DNA from: Achromobacter sp. RTa
GTDB taxonomy: Bacteria; Pseudomonadota; Gammaproteobacteria; Burkholderiales; Burkholderiaceae_B
DNA length: 64,000 nucleotides
Direction of reading: 5' to 3'
Assembly (NCBI RefSeq): GCF_000757485.1
Contig: NZ_JPYO01000043.1
Location: 111,506-175,505, forward strand
Shown: in pieces, positions 1 to 8,445 of the stretch
How positions within the stretch are numbered: position 1 is the first letter of the stretch
How the letters are laid out: the number at the start of each line of letters is the position of its first letter
Made by a program: the position numbers and the translations under genes
Notes under the pieces: model-generated
The model's input: the letters and a program-made list of their open reading frames with translations, nothing else
What the model was told of the DNA's origin: nothing
The model's database searches: none

Positions 1-437
1 TGGTCTACATCGACAAGATCGACAGCCCGCAACCGATACGCGCCTATTCCATGGTGGGAGGGCGGGCTCCCGCCTATGCCGTGGCAACCGGCAAGGCCTT
101 GCTGGCCTATCAGGCCGACGGCTATGTCGAACGCTATGCCGACAAGCTGTTGCGCCACACGCCTTCGACCATCGTGTCCATGCCCCTGCTGAAGGACGAG
201 CTGCACAAGATCGCGCGCGCCGGCTACGCGGTCAACCGGGGAGAATGGCGCGAAGGCGTGGGCGGGTTGGCCGTGACCGTGCTCAACAGCCTGGACCAGC
301 CCGTGGCCGCGGTGGGCATATCCGGCCCATTGGACCGCTTGAGCGCGGCCAGGATGAAGCAATTGGCGCCCGAGGTGTCGGCCTGCGCCCAGTCCATTTC
401 GCAGGGGATGGGCTACCGCCGGGGTTTTCTGGGCTAG
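1..437 (+). CDS. IclR-family transcriptional regulator, C-terminal part (5' end outside window)
   Basis: Only the effector-binding half is present; codons are in phase from base 3 and the frame ends at TAG 435-437. The stretch VYIDKIDSPQPIRAY followed by GGRAPAYAVATGKALLA is the characteristic start of the IclR C-terminal (GAF-like) sensor domain. The downstream pattern (RAGYAVNRGEWREGVGG, then AVGISGP) also fits the family. The DNA-binding helix-turn-helix lies upstream of the window. IclR proteins commonly regulate neighbouring aromatic or organic-acid catabolic genes, so the Bug/CoA-transferase genes next door are plausible targets, but this is inference. It is convergent with the next gene. 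Confidence 0.9.
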   Translation, partial: VYIDKIDSPQPIRAYSMVGGRAPAYAVATGKALLAYQADGYVERYADKLLRHTPSTIVSMPLLKDELHKIARAGYAVNRGEWREGVGGLAVTVLNSLDQPVAAVGISGPLDRLSAARMKQLAPEVSACAQSISQGMGYRRGFLG

Positions 438-474
438 GGCCTGTTCATACTAAATCGAGCCTTGCACAGGCCAG

Positions 475-2031
475 TCATCGGGCGGCCGGCCGCGCAATTT
501 CCTTGGCGATGCGGCGGGCCTGGTCGCGGGCGAGCCGCGAATTCACGTCCATGGACGTGGTCCAGAAATACGTGCCGCCCGCGAGGCTGCCCAGTACGGA
601 CAGGGCGGGCTGGATCTCGCCGCGCGCGTTCTTCAGGCAGCCCGTGCCGTAGTCCAGCGCCAGGCCGCCATGGGGATCGGGCTTCGCATGTTCCTCCCGC
701 AACAGGGTGGCCACCAGCGGATCATCCGTGCGCAGCGCGTCCACGGAGAAGCTGGTGGCGTTGACCAGATAGCGGCTGGAATGCGTTGAGATTTCGCCGG
801 AGGCGCCGCGCAGGCGGGTGTGGAACAGTCCGCTCGCGCCGTCGTGCCGGCTGTCGAGGTAGCCGGCGCCGATTTGCAGCTGGCCCGCGCGGAACAGGCT
901 CTGGAGCTTCAGCGCATTGCGCATGGGGAAGGTGGCTCGCCGCGCCATCCACAGCGAGCGCCATTGCGACTGGAACCTGCCGCGTTCCGCGTCGGGCATC
1001 AGATGCCAGATCTGGTCCACGGCGGCGTTGGTCGCGGCCGCCACGGCCTGCCACGGCCGGGCCGCCAGCGCGGACCGCCTGATCTCTTCGTCCAGCGCCA
1101 TCCGCGCATCGCCCGCCAGGCCGAACAGATCGTCCGTGTCCACGCTGCCGCCCAGAGCCAGCACCTCTTCCTTGAGCGCGGCGGCGATCACGTCCACGGA
1201 CAGGCCGCCGCCATGCCTCGCGGCAAGCTGGATGGCGCCGTCCCGGCTGAGTTGCCGCAGGCTGTCCGGCGGCCGGTTGTGGGGGCTGCGCACCGAGGGC
1301 AGGCGGCCATTGCGGGACACGCACAGGATAGGGCCGCGATGGGCGGCCTGCTGCAGGGCGGCCACGGCATCCACGGCGCTCAGGCTCGTGCCGATGACGC
1401 AGACGGCGGCATCCGGCGCGATGCCGCCGGCCAGCGCCTGCACGGGATAGGGGCTATTGAAGTAGCCGGGCGCGTCCCGCAGTTCCGGGAATGCCTGCGA
1501 GGGCAGGTTGCCATTGCATAACGCCACATAGCGCGCGGTGCAGGGCTGGCCCTGCTCGGGCTCGATGCGCGCGCCGCCGAGAGGCAGCGGCGCCACGCGG
1601 CGCACCCGGCTGCGCGTGTGCGTGAGCGTGGTGCCCAGCGCGCGCGCCAGGTCCTGGGCGCGCGCATAGACCGCGCGCATGTAGGCGCCGAACAGCGGGC
1701 GGGGCAGGAAATCCGAGGGGGCGATGGTGTCAGCGCCGTGCGCGCGCAGCCACGCCGGATCCTGTGCGCGCAGCCATTCCACGAAGTCCAGCCGATGGTC
1801 GGCCAGCGCCGACATATTGCCGGCCGGGATATTGAGCAGGTTGCTGGAAAGATCGTCCTGGTAGGCGCCGCCCGGGCCAGGCTCGGCCTGCGGTTCGAAC
1901 AGGCGGATAACGGGAGGGCGGCGGGCGGGATCCAGGGACAGCAGGAACTGATAGAGAAAGCTGACGGCCACCGAGCCGCCGCCGACAATGGCCAGGTCCG
2001 CGTTCGAGGACGCCGTTTGCGGTGCGGTCAT
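475..2031 (-). CDS. FAD/NAD(P)-binding protein (NAD_binding_9-like flavoprotein)
   Basis: A 518-aa protein. Near the N-terminus, LAIVGGGSVAVSFLYQFL is a Rossmann dinucleotide motif, and VCVIGTSLSAVDAVAAL around the middle is a second nucleotide-binding motif, as in two-dinucleotide flavoproteins of the FAD-NAD(P)-binding (PF13454-like) group. NLLNIPAGNMSA matches the conserved region after the FAD motif in this group. Substrate unknown; such proteins are usually annotated only as FAD/NAD(P)-binding or hydroxyacylglutathione-unrelated oxidoreductases. The start ATG overlaps the stop of the upstream Bug gene by 4 bases (ATGA), so the two are almost certainly co-transcribed and translationally coupled. 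An oxidoreductase acting on the solute bound by the Bug protein is a guess. Confidence 0.75.
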   Translation of the reverse strand: MTAPQTASSNADLAIVGGGSVAVSFLYQFLLSLDPARRPPVIRLFEPQAEPGPGGAYQDDLSSNLLNIPAGNMSALADHRLDFVEWLRAQDPAWLRAHGADTIAPSDFLPRPLFGAYMRAVYARAQDLARALGTTLTHTRSRVRRVAPLPLGGARIEPEQGQPCTARYVALCNGNLPSQAFPELRDAPGYFNSPYPVQALAGGIAPDAAVCVIGTSLSAVDAVAALQQAAHRGPILCVSRNGRLPSVRSPHNRPPDSLRQLSRDGAIQLAARHGGGLSVDVIAAALKEEVLALGGSVDTDDLFGLAGDARMALDEEIRRSALAARPWQAVAAATNAAVDQIWHLMPDAERGRFQSQWRSLWMARRATFPMRNALKLQSLFRAGQLQIGAGYLDSRHDGASGLFHTRLRGASGEISTHSSRYLVNATSFSVDALRTDDPLVATLLREEHAKPDPHGGLALDYGTGCLKNARGEIQPALSVLGSLAGGTYFWTTSMDVNSRLARDQARRIAKEIARPAAR

Positions 2032-2996
2032 TTGGCTGCCGACAGGCGCACGACTTCAGCCCAGCGGGAAACTTCCTGCTTGAGCACGCGGCTGGTGTCG
2101 GCGGGCGTGGTGGCCACGGCATCGGCGCCCAGCTTCAGCGCGGCCTGCTGCACCGAGGGCATGGCGGCGGCTTTCTGCATTCCGGCCGAGAGCTTGTCCA
2201 CCACGGCGGGCGGAGTGCCGGCCGGCGCCAGCAGCGCGTAGGTTGTCGCGACGGAGTAGTCCTTGACGCCCTGTTCGATCAGGGTTGGCAGATCGGGCAG
2301 CGCCGTGGCGCGCTTGGCCGTGGTGACGCCCAGCAGCCGGATCTTACCGCTGGCGAGCTGCGGCAGCAGCGCGGGCAGCGTTTCGATGACCATGTCGATC
2401 TGGCCGCCCAGCAAATCCGTGATCGCCGGGCCGCTGCCGCGGTACGGTACGTGCATGAGGCGGGCGCCGGTCGCGACCTGGAAGAGTTCGCCCGCCATGT
2501 GCTGGGAAGTGCCTGGCCCCGCCGATCCGTAGGTGATGGCGCCGGGCTTGCTCTTGGCCAGGGCGATGAGCTCCTGGACATTCTTGGCGGGGATCCTGCT
2601 GCTGTTCACCGCCACGGCCATGGGCATGCTGGTGGCCATGGACACGCCGACGAAGGCGGTGCCGAAGTCATAGCCTGGCTTGTCCGGCATGGCGGCATGG
2701 ATCGCATGGCTGCCCACGGCGCCCATCAGCAGCGTGTAGCCGTCGGCCGGCGATTTGGCCACGTACTCCGCGCCGATTTCGCCGCCGGCGCCGGCCTTGT
2801 TCTCCACTACCACGCTCTGGCCCAGGTAGTCCCCCAGGTGCTGCGCATAAATGCGGGCGGCGGCGTCCGTCGCGCCGCCGGGCGGGAACGGCACCACCAT
2901 GCGCACGGGTTTCGCGGGCCAGGCGTCGGCCGCGGCGGGGCCGCCCGCCAGCGCCAGGACCGCGCCCGCCAGGGCAATGCGCCACAACTTATTCAT
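2028..2996 (-). CDS. Bug-family tripartite tricarboxylate transporter substrate-binding protein
   Basis: A 322-aa periplasmic binding protein of the TctC/Bug family, which is greatly expanded in Bordetella and relatives. I chose ATG 2996 (MNKLWRIALAGAVLALAGG) because it gives a clean signal peptide ending near AAADA and has an AGGAG-type ribosome site 7-10 bases upstream; an upstream in-frame ATG at 3029 adds 11 residues and spoils the signal. Family hallmarks: WPAKPVRMVVPFPPGG at the mature N-terminus, GAGGEIGAEYVAKSPADGYTLL, and the PYRGSGPAITDLLGGQIDM segment. No TctA/TctB membrane partners are nearby, as is common for orphan Bug genes. The ligand cannot be deduced. Confidence 0.9.
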   Translation of the reverse strand: MNKLWRIALAGAVLALAGGPAAADAWPAKPVRMVVPFPPGGATDAAARIYAQHLGDYLGQSVVVENKAGAGGEIGAEYVAKSPADGYTLLMGAVGSHAIHAAMPDKPGYDFGTAFVGVSMATSMPMAVAVNSSRIPAKNVQELIALAKSKPGAITYGSAGPGTSQHMAGELFQVATGARLMHVPYRGSGPAITDLLGGQIDMVIETLPALLPQLASGKIRLLGVTTAKRATALPDLPTLIEQGVKDYSVATTYALLAPAGTPPAVVDKLSAGMQKAAAMPSVQQAALKLGADAVATTPADTSRVLKQEVSRWAEVVRLSAAK

Positions 2997-3084
2997 GGAA
3001 GTCTCCTTTGGTGCCGTTGGTGCCGGCATGCGTGGGGAGCGGCCGCGGCTGCGGGCGCATTCGTGGCTGCCGTCATTTTATAAA

Positions 3085-3099
3085 TCCTAAATATTAGGA
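3085..3099. promoter_or_regulatory. Palindrome in divergent promoter region (candidate operator)
   Basis: TCCTAA-ATA-TTAGGA, a perfect 6-bp inverted repeat with a 3-bp centre, lies in an AT-rich island between the minus-strand Bug gene and the plus-strand CoA-transferase operon. A related degenerate copy, TCCCAAATATTGAA, sits at 3251-3264 just upstream of the CoA-transferase ribosome site. The paired arrangement suggests one regulator, possibly the upstream IclR protein, controlling both directions. Function is inferred from sequence only. Confidence 0.45.
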
Positions 3100-3286
3100 T
3101 GTATGTATCAATAAATGATTTACGTAGAATTCCACACGGTGATATGCTGGTCAAGAATTAAGCGGGTAACCTAGGGATTGCACTAGGATTCATCTGCCAG
3201 AGCGGCATGATGCCACTGCCAACAGGCTCGCTCTTATAATATTTTTCGAGTCCCAAATATTGAATTTTCATAACGAGAGGTCAGAC

Positions 3287-4456
3287 ATGACACCCAGTGC
3301 GGCACTAGCCGGCATCACGGTGCTGGAGATTTGCAACGTCGCGGCGGGCCCGTTTTTCGGCCTGCTGGTGGCGGAAATGGGCGCCGACGTCATCAAGGTC
3401 GAGAATCCCGAAGGCGGCGATACGCTGCGCAGCTGGCCGCCGATCTCCGACGGCTACAGCGAGAACTTCGCGTCCCTCAACCGCAACAAGCGTTCGGTGA
3501 CGCTGAACCTGAAGGACGCGGGCGATCTGGCCCTGGCGCGCGAATTGGCGTCCACCGCGGACGTGCTGATCGAGAACAACCGGCCGGGCGTGATGGATCG
3601 CCTGGGGCTGGGCTACGCGCAATTGCGCGAAGCGAATCCCAAGCTGGTCTATTGCTCGATTTCGGCCTACGGCCAGTCGGGGCCGCGTTCGCAGGAAGGC
3701 GGCTTCGACCTGACGATCCAGGCCATGAGCGGCTTGATGAGCGTGACGGGCGAAGCCGGCGGGGAACCTGTGAAGTGCGGCGTGCCGGTGGCGGATTTTT
3801 CGGCGGGCCTGTATGGCGCCTTCGCCATCGCGTCGGCCTTGCGCGCGGCGCAGGCCAGCGGGCAGGGCACGCACATCGACGTGCCGATGCTGGGCGCCAC
3901 GCTGGGCATCGCTGCCTTGCAGACCTCGGAGTTCTTCGGCAGCGGCCGGGATCCGGTCAAGCTCGGTTCGGCGCACCCGCGCAACGCGCCGTACCAGGCC
4001 TTCCGGTGCAAGGGCGGCTACTTCGGCATGGCGGCGGGCAACCAGGCCCTGTGGAAGAGCGTATGCGCCACCGTCGGCCGCGAAGACCTGCTGTCCGATT
4101 CGCGCTTTACCGACACCATCTCCCGCGCGCGCAACCAGACCGCGCTGCGCGAGATCCTGGAGGCGATCTTCGAGGCCGAGGATGCGCAGGCCTGGCTCTC
4201 GCGCTTCCGCGCCGCGGGCGTGCCGTGCGCGCCGATCAACACCTATTCGGAAGTGCTGGCCGACCCGCAGGTGGAACACATGGGCTGGGTGCAGCCGGTG
4301 GAGCTGCCCAACGGCGTGCGCACGCGCACCTTCGGCCTGCCGGTGCGCTTCGATGGCGAGACGACCGCATTGCGCCGCCGTCCGCCCGCGCTGGGCGAGC
4401 ACAACGACGAAGTGCTGGGCGCGCTGCGCGCGGGCAAGAAAGGAGCGGCGGCATGA
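3287..4456 (+). CDS. CaiB/BaiF (class III) CoA-transferase
   Basis: A 389-aa member of the family III CoA-transferases, which move CoA between acyl-CoA and a free carboxylate through an aspartyl-CoA thioester. The expected catalytic Asp is Asp170 in VADFSAGLYGA. Other family features are GITVLEICNVAAGPFFG at the N-terminus, MGADVIKVENPEGGD, NRNKRSVTLNLK, and a C-terminal small domain with PCAPINTYSEVLADPQ. I chose ATG 3287 because AGAGG lies upstream at the right distance; a TTG at 3260 is the only longer option. The stop overlaps the start of the crotonase gene (ATGA). It heads a five-gene acyl-CoA operon; the acid it activates is unknown. Confidence 0.9.
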   Translation: MTPSAALAGITVLEICNVAAGPFFGLLVAEMGADVIKVENPEGGDTLRSWPPISDGYSENFASLNRNKRSVTLNLKDAGDLALARELASTADVLIENNRPGVMDRLGLGYAQLREANPKLVYCSISAYGQSGPRSQEGGFDLTIQAMSGLMSVTGEAGGEPVKCGVPVADFSAGLYGAFAIASALRAAQASGQGTHIDVPMLGATLGIAALQTSEFFGSGRDPVKLGSAHPRNAPYQAFRCKGGYFGMAAGNQALWKSVCATVGREDLLSDSRFTDTISRARNQTALREILEAIFEAEDAQAWLSRFRAAGVPCAPINTYSEVLADPQVEHMGWVQPVELPNGVRTRTFGLPVRFDGETTALRRRPPALGEHNDEVLGALRAGKKGAAA

Positions 4457-5175
4457 GCGGGGCGCTGCGCATCGACAAACAAGGCGCCCGGCATGTGCTT
4501 ACGCTGGCGCGGCCCGAAAAGATGAACGCCTTGTCGGCCGACCTGGTCGAGGCGTTGATTGCGGCGCTGGACGAGGCCGAGGCGGAGGGCGCCCGGCTCA
4601 TCGTGCTGAAGGGCGAGGGCAAGAATTTCAGCGCGGGTTTCGATTTCGGCGATTGGCAGGCGCAAAGCGAAGGCGACCTGCTGCTGCGTTTCGTGCGCAT
4701 CGAGATGTTGCTGCAGCGGTTGGCGGGCTCGCCCTGCCTGACCCTGGCGTTGGCGCATGGCCGCAATTTCGGCGCGGGCGTGGACCTGTTCGGGGCCTGC
4801 AAATGGCGAGTGAGCGCGCCGGACGCCACGTTCCGCATGCCGGGGCTGAAGTTCGGCCTGGTGCTGGGCACGCGGCGTTTCGCCAGTTTGGTGGGCGCGG
4901 AGCGCGCGCGGGCCGTCCTGGAGCAGGCCGCCACGTTCAGTGCGGAAGAGGCCTTGCGGGACGGTTTCGCCAGCAGGCTCGCCACGGCGCAGGAATGGCC
5001 GGACATCGAACAGCAGGCGCTGGAAACGGCATCCGCCCTGACTTGCTCCAGCCGCGTCCAGCTATATGAAGCGCTGTCGACGGAAACGCCGGACGCCGAT
5101 CTGGCCCGCCTGGTGCGCTCGGCGGCCCAGCCCGGCCTGAAGGCGCGCGTGGCGGCGTATCTGCAGGCGCGCTAG
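4453..5175 (+). CDS. Enoyl-CoA hydratase/isomerase (crotonase) family protein with non-canonical active site
   Basis: A 240-aa crotonase-fold protein. The first oxyanion-hole segment (KNFSAGFDFGD, residues 58-67) and the second (HGRNFGAGVDLFGACKWRV, about 102-120) are clear. In true hydratases two glutamates, one in GGGxEL and one in PE, activate water. Here the aligned residues are Asp111 (GAGVDL) and Gly131 (RMPGLKFG), so simple hydration of a 2-enoyl-CoA is unlikely; isomerase, hydrolase or C-C cleavage chemistry is more plausible. It overlaps the CoA-transferase by 4 bases and precedes the two-subunit CoA-transferase homologue, which points to a shared pathway. Confidence 0.85.
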   Translation: MSGALRIDKQGARHVLTLARPEKMNALSADLVEALIAALDEAEAEGARLIVLKGEGKNFSAGFDFGDWQAQSEGDLLLRFVRIEMLLQRLAGSPCLTLALAHGRNFGAGVDLFGACKWRVSAPDATFRMPGLKFGLVLGTRRFASLVGAERARAVLEQAATFSAEEALRDGFASRLATAQEWPDIEQQALETASALTCSSRVQLYEALSTETPDADLARLVRSAAQPGLKARVAAYLQAR

Positions 5176-5206
5176 CGGCACAAGACAAAGCAGCAAAGGA
5201 GACAAC

Positions 5207-6040
5207 ATGGCATCGGGATTCAATCAGAAGAACAAGCAGTGCTCGCTGGCGGAGCTGGCGGCGCTGGTGCCCAACGGCGCGTCGATCGCCTTGGGCGGCA
5301 GCTTTCTGCACCGCGGGCCGTTCGCCTTCGTGCGCGAACTGATCCGCCAGGGGCGGCGCGACCTGGAACTGGTCAAGCAGTCGCCGGGCTATGACGTGGA
5401 CATCCTGTGCCGCGCGGGCGCGCTGCGCCGCGTGCGCGCGGGCATCGTCGCCATGGAAGGGAACTTCGGCCTGGCGCCCTGGTACCGCAAGGCCGTGGAG
5501 CGCCGCGAGATCGAACTGGAGGAACATGCCTGCGCCAGCCTTACCGCGGGGTTGAGGGCGGCCGCGTTCGGCGTGCCGTTCCAGCCTTGCGGAGGCCTGC
5601 ACGGCAGCGGGCTGCCCGAACTCAATGGCTGGAAGTGCCTGGACGATCCCTACGGAAGCGGGCAGAAGACCTGGGTGGTGCCGGCCATCCGGCCCGACTT
5701 CGCCGTGATCCAGGCTTCCGAGGTGGACGCGCAGGGCAACGTGCGCGTGCAGGGCACGGCGCACTGGGACCGCATCATGTCGCGCGCCGCGGGCAGCGTG
5801 CTGGTGGTGGCCGAGAAGCTCGTGGACAGCGCCGTGTTCGAGGCCAATCCGGAATCCACCCTGATCCCGTTTTTCATGGTGCAGGCGTACGCGGTGGTGC
5901 CGCAGGGCGCATGGCCAGGCTCCTGCTGGCCCGATTACGCCATCGACTATCCGGCGGTGGAGGCATACATGGACAAGCAGGGCGATCTGCAGGCGCACAT
6001 GGCCGCGGCGCCCGAAGCGCGGGAGGTGAATCATGGCTGA
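5207..6040 (+). CDS. CoA-transferase family protein, subunit A (GctA/IpdA-like)
   Basis: A 277-aa class I CoA-transferase alpha-type subunit. SLAELAALVPNGASIALGG near the N-terminus matches the glycine-rich start of this family, and RPDFAVIQASEVDAQGNV matches the conserved C-terminal-half segment (DxAxIHAxxADxxGN in relatives). The ribosome site AAGGAG lies 8 bases before ATG 5207. Its last codons overlap the beta-subunit gene by 8 bases, as expected for an obligate heterodimer. Relatives include glutaconate CoA-transferase, beta-ketoadipate CoA-transferase and the steroid-ring-opening IpdAB hydrolases; context and the partner's missing catalytic Glu favour the IpdAB side, which is inference. 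Confidence 0.85.
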   Translation: MASGFNQKNKQCSLAELAALVPNGASIALGGSFLHRGPFAFVRELIRQGRRDLELVKQSPGYDVDILCRAGALRRVRAGIVAMEGNFGLAPWYRKAVERREIELEEHACASLTAGLRAAAFGVPFQPCGGLHGSGLPELNGWKCLDDPYGSGQKTWVVPAIRPDFAVIQASEVDAQGNVRVQGTAHWDRIMSRAAGSVLVVAEKLVDSAVFEANPESTLIPFFMVQAYAVVPQGAWPGSCWPDYAIDYPAVEAYMDKQGDLQAHMAAAPEAREVNHG

Positions 6041-6767
6041 GCAATGGTCGGGCTTTTCGTACATCGTGACCAACCTGGCGCGTTTCATCCGGCCGGACGA
6101 GATCACGTTCAGCGGCGTGAACTCCACCATGCCGATGCTGGCCTGCCTGCTGGCCAAGCGCGCCTACGATTGGGACTTCGTCTACATCAACGTGGCCGGC
6201 GGCGTGAACCCGCGGCCTTCGCACATCCCGCTGTCCAGCTCGGATCCGGTGCTGGCGGAACACACCGCGTCGATTTTCTCGAATGAGGACTTCTACGATC
6301 TGTGCACCCGCGGCCGCATGGATCTGACCTTCCTGGGCGCGGCGCAGATAGACGGAGAGGGCTGCGCGAACAATTCCTGCATCGGCAACTGGCACGAGCC
6401 CAAGGTGCGGCTGCCGGGCGGCGGGGGCGGCGCGGTGATGCTGCCGACCGCCAGGCGCGCCTGCACATGGCGCACGGAGCATTCGCGCCGCACCTTCGTG
6501 CCCAAGCTGGACTTCATGACGTCCTGGGGCGGGTTCCATGGCGTGGTGACGCCCATCGCGGTGTTCATCAAGCGCGACGGGCGGCTCGCACTGCAATCGT
6601 GGCATCCCGAGTCCAGCCTGTCCGAGGTGCGCGAGCGCACGGGTTTCGAGTTCGACGCCACGGGCGCGGCGCCGTCCGCGCCGCCCACCGCCGCCGAGGC
6701 CCGCGCCTTGCGCGAGCTCGATGCGGACGGGCAGTTCGAACGCGACGCTGCGGTCACGCTCCGCTAG
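6033..6767 (+). CDS. CoA-transferase family protein, subunit B (GctB/IpdB-like), catalytic Glu apparently absent
   Basis: A 244-aa beta-type subunit of a class I CoA-transferase homologue. FLGAAQIDGEGCANNSCIG (residues about 105-123) aligns with the strongly conserved FIGGAQIDxxGNVNSTxIG block of GctB-like subunits, and LPGGGGGA matches the following glycine loop. In true class I transferases the covalent CoA carrier is a Glu in a VESG-like motif near residue 54; here that stretch reads YINVAGGV (about 51-58), with no Glu. This resembles IpdB, whose complex hydrolyses a cyclic acyl-CoA rather than transferring CoA. It overlaps subunit A by 8 bases. Confidence 0.85.
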   Translation: MAEQWSGFSYIVTNLARFIRPDEITFSGVNSTMPMLACLLAKRAYDWDFVYINVAGGVNPRPSHIPLSSSDPVLAEHTASIFSNEDFYDLCTRGRMDLTFLGAAQIDGEGCANNSCIGNWHEPKVRLPGGGGGAVMLPTARRACTWRTEHSRRTFVPKLDFMTSWGGFHGVVTPIAVFIKRDGRLALQSWHPESSLSEVRERTGFEFDATGAAPSAPPTAAEARALRELDADGQFERDAAVTLR

Positions 6768-6776
6768 GAGGCCAGC

Positions 6777-8255
6777 ATGACGATAGTCGATGCCACCCTG
6801 GCGGCGGCGTGCGCGCGCGCCTGGATCCAGCCGCAGTGGGCGGCGCGCCCCGCCATCGTGACCGCGCAGGGCGTGCTGGCCTACGAGGACCTGCATCGCC
6901 GGGTCGGGCGTGTCGCGGGCGGCCTGCGCGCCGCCGGCGTCGCGCGCGGCGCCTATGTGGCGGTCGCCATGGAGCGCTCGCTGGAACAGGTGCTGGCCAT
7001 ACTGGGCGTGATGGCGGCGGGCGCGTGTCCGTGCCCGCTGGAGCCCCGGCTGGCGGCCGACGAGACCGCGAGGCGCGTGGCGGCGGTCGGCCTGGAATGG
7101 ATGCTCTACGACGAAGCCAATGCCGGAACCGCCCAGGCCAGCGGCCTGGCGCCGGCGCGCCGGCTGGACGCGGAACGCATCGCGCACGGTCCGCAGGATT
7201 GGACCGGCGCCGGCGAGGTGGCGCCCCAGGATCCCGGCCTGCTGCTGTTCACTTCCGGCAGCACGGGAAACCCCAAGGGCGTGCTCCTGAGCCATCGCGG
7301 CCTGGCGAACAATGCCCGCGGCGTGCTCGCGCACACGGGGCTGACCCCGCAAGACCGCCTGCTGCACGTGATGCCGCTGCATCACACCAACGCGCTGAAC
7401 AACCAGATTTTCGCGCCGTTGCTGGCCGGGGCCAGCGTGGCGCTGGCGGGCCGCTTCCGCGCCGACGACATGCCCGGCCTGCTGCGCGCGTTCCGGCCCA
7501 CCATCATTACGGGCGTGCCCACCATGTATGCCCGCATGCTGGAGCTGGAATTCGATCGGGACAGCCTCGCGGGCCTGCGTTTCGCGCGCTGCGGCTCGGC
7601 CCCGATCACGGAAGCGCTGCACCGGCGCATCGAGGCCTTCCTGGGTTGCCCGCTGGTCGTGTCCTACGGGCTTTCCGAGGCCACGTGCACCTCGACGATG
7701 AATCCGCCCGGCGCGCGCCGCGTCGGTTCGGTGGGCACGGTGCTGGCGGGGCAGAGCGTCACCCTGCGGCTGCCCGACGGCGCCGAAGCGATGCCGGGCG
7801 GCGAAGGCGAGATCTGCATCGCGGGCGACAGCCTGATGCTGGGATACCTGGGCGTGGAAGGCGGCGAGGGTGCGCCGTCGCTGCTGCGCACGGGCGACCT
7901 CGGACGGTTCGACGCAGAGGGCTACCTGAGCATCACCGGCCGCATCAAGGACGTGATCATCCGCGGCGGCGAGAACATCTCGCCCGCGCTGGTCGAAGGC
8001 GTCGTCACCGGCCTGCCGGGCGTGGCGGCCTGCTGCGTCGTTGGAGCGCCGGACGAGGACCTGGGCGAAGTGCCGGTGATCTTCGTGCAGCGCGCCGGCG
8101 AGCCTGCGCCCGACGCGGCGGCCATCCAGGCCGAGGTGCTGGCGCGCCTGGGCCGGATCTATGTGCCTCGCGACGTGCTATGGGTGGAACGCCTGCCGGA
8201 GAACGCGGTGGGCAAGGTGGACCGCAAGGCCCTGGCGCGGCAGCTAGCCGCGTAG
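6777..8255 (+). CDS. AMP-forming acyl-CoA synthetase / class I adenylate-forming enzyme
   Basis: A 492-aa ANL-superfamily ligase that would activate a carboxylic acid to its CoA thioester through an acyl-adenylate. Motifs in order: P-loop LFTSGSTGNPKGVLLSHRG (about 158-176), the VxSYGLSEATCTS adenine-binding region, LRTGDLGRFD with the ribose-binding Asp, GRIKDVIIRGGENI hinge, and GKVDRKAL with the C-terminal catalytic Lys. Ribosome site TAGGAGG is 7 bases before ATG 6777, and only 9 bases separate it from the beta subunit. Last gene of the five-gene acyl-CoA operon. The acid substrate is unknown; length and motifs suit a medium-chain or cyclic acid as well as an aromatic one. Confidence 0.88.
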   Translation: MTIVDATLAAACARAWIQPQWAARPAIVTAQGVLAYEDLHRRVGRVAGGLRAAGVARGAYVAVAMERSLEQVLAILGVMAAGACPCPLEPRLAADETARRVAAVGLEWMLYDEANAGTAQASGLAPARRLDAERIAHGPQDWTGAGEVAPQDPGLLLFTSGSTGNPKGVLLSHRGLANNARGVLAHTGLTPQDRLLHVMPLHHTNALNNQIFAPLLAGASVALAGRFRADDMPGLLRAFRPTIITGVPTMYARMLELEFDRDSLAGLRFARCGSAPITEALHRRIEAFLGCPLVVSYGLSEATCTSTMNPPGARRVGSVGTVLAGQSVTLRLPDGAEAMPGGEGEICIAGDSLMLGYLGVEGGEGAPSLLRTGDLGRFDAEGYLSITGRIKDVIIRGGENISPALVEGVVTGLPGVAACCVVGAPDEDLGEVPVIFVQRAGEPAPDAAAIQAEVLARLGRIYVPRDVLWVERLPENAVGKVDRKALARQLAA

Positions 8256-8315
8256 CGGCCTGCCGGGTGCGGCCGCATCCATTCTTCTTTTCCGGATTCC
8301 CGCCGCGGACGCCGA

Positions 8316-8340
8316 CCCGCGAGGCTGGCTCGCGGGCTTT
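8316..8340 (+). terminator. Probable rho-independent terminator after the acyl-CoA operon
   Basis: A perfect 8-bp stem, CCCGCGAG and CTCGCGGG, around a 5-base loop (GCTGG) is followed by CTTT. It lies 60 bases after the acyl-CoA ligase stop and before the SMI1-like gene. The T-run is short, so efficiency is uncertain. The remaining part of 8256-8445 holds no gene I can support. Confidence 0.5.
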
Positions 8341-8445
8341 ACCGGCGCGTCCGCCGGGCCGCCGCATTCAAGGATATAGTGGTGCGCCTTCACGGTTTCC
8401 GCCTTTGCGGCGGGCCGGGATTTTTCTTAGCTTCAGGAAGATTGC

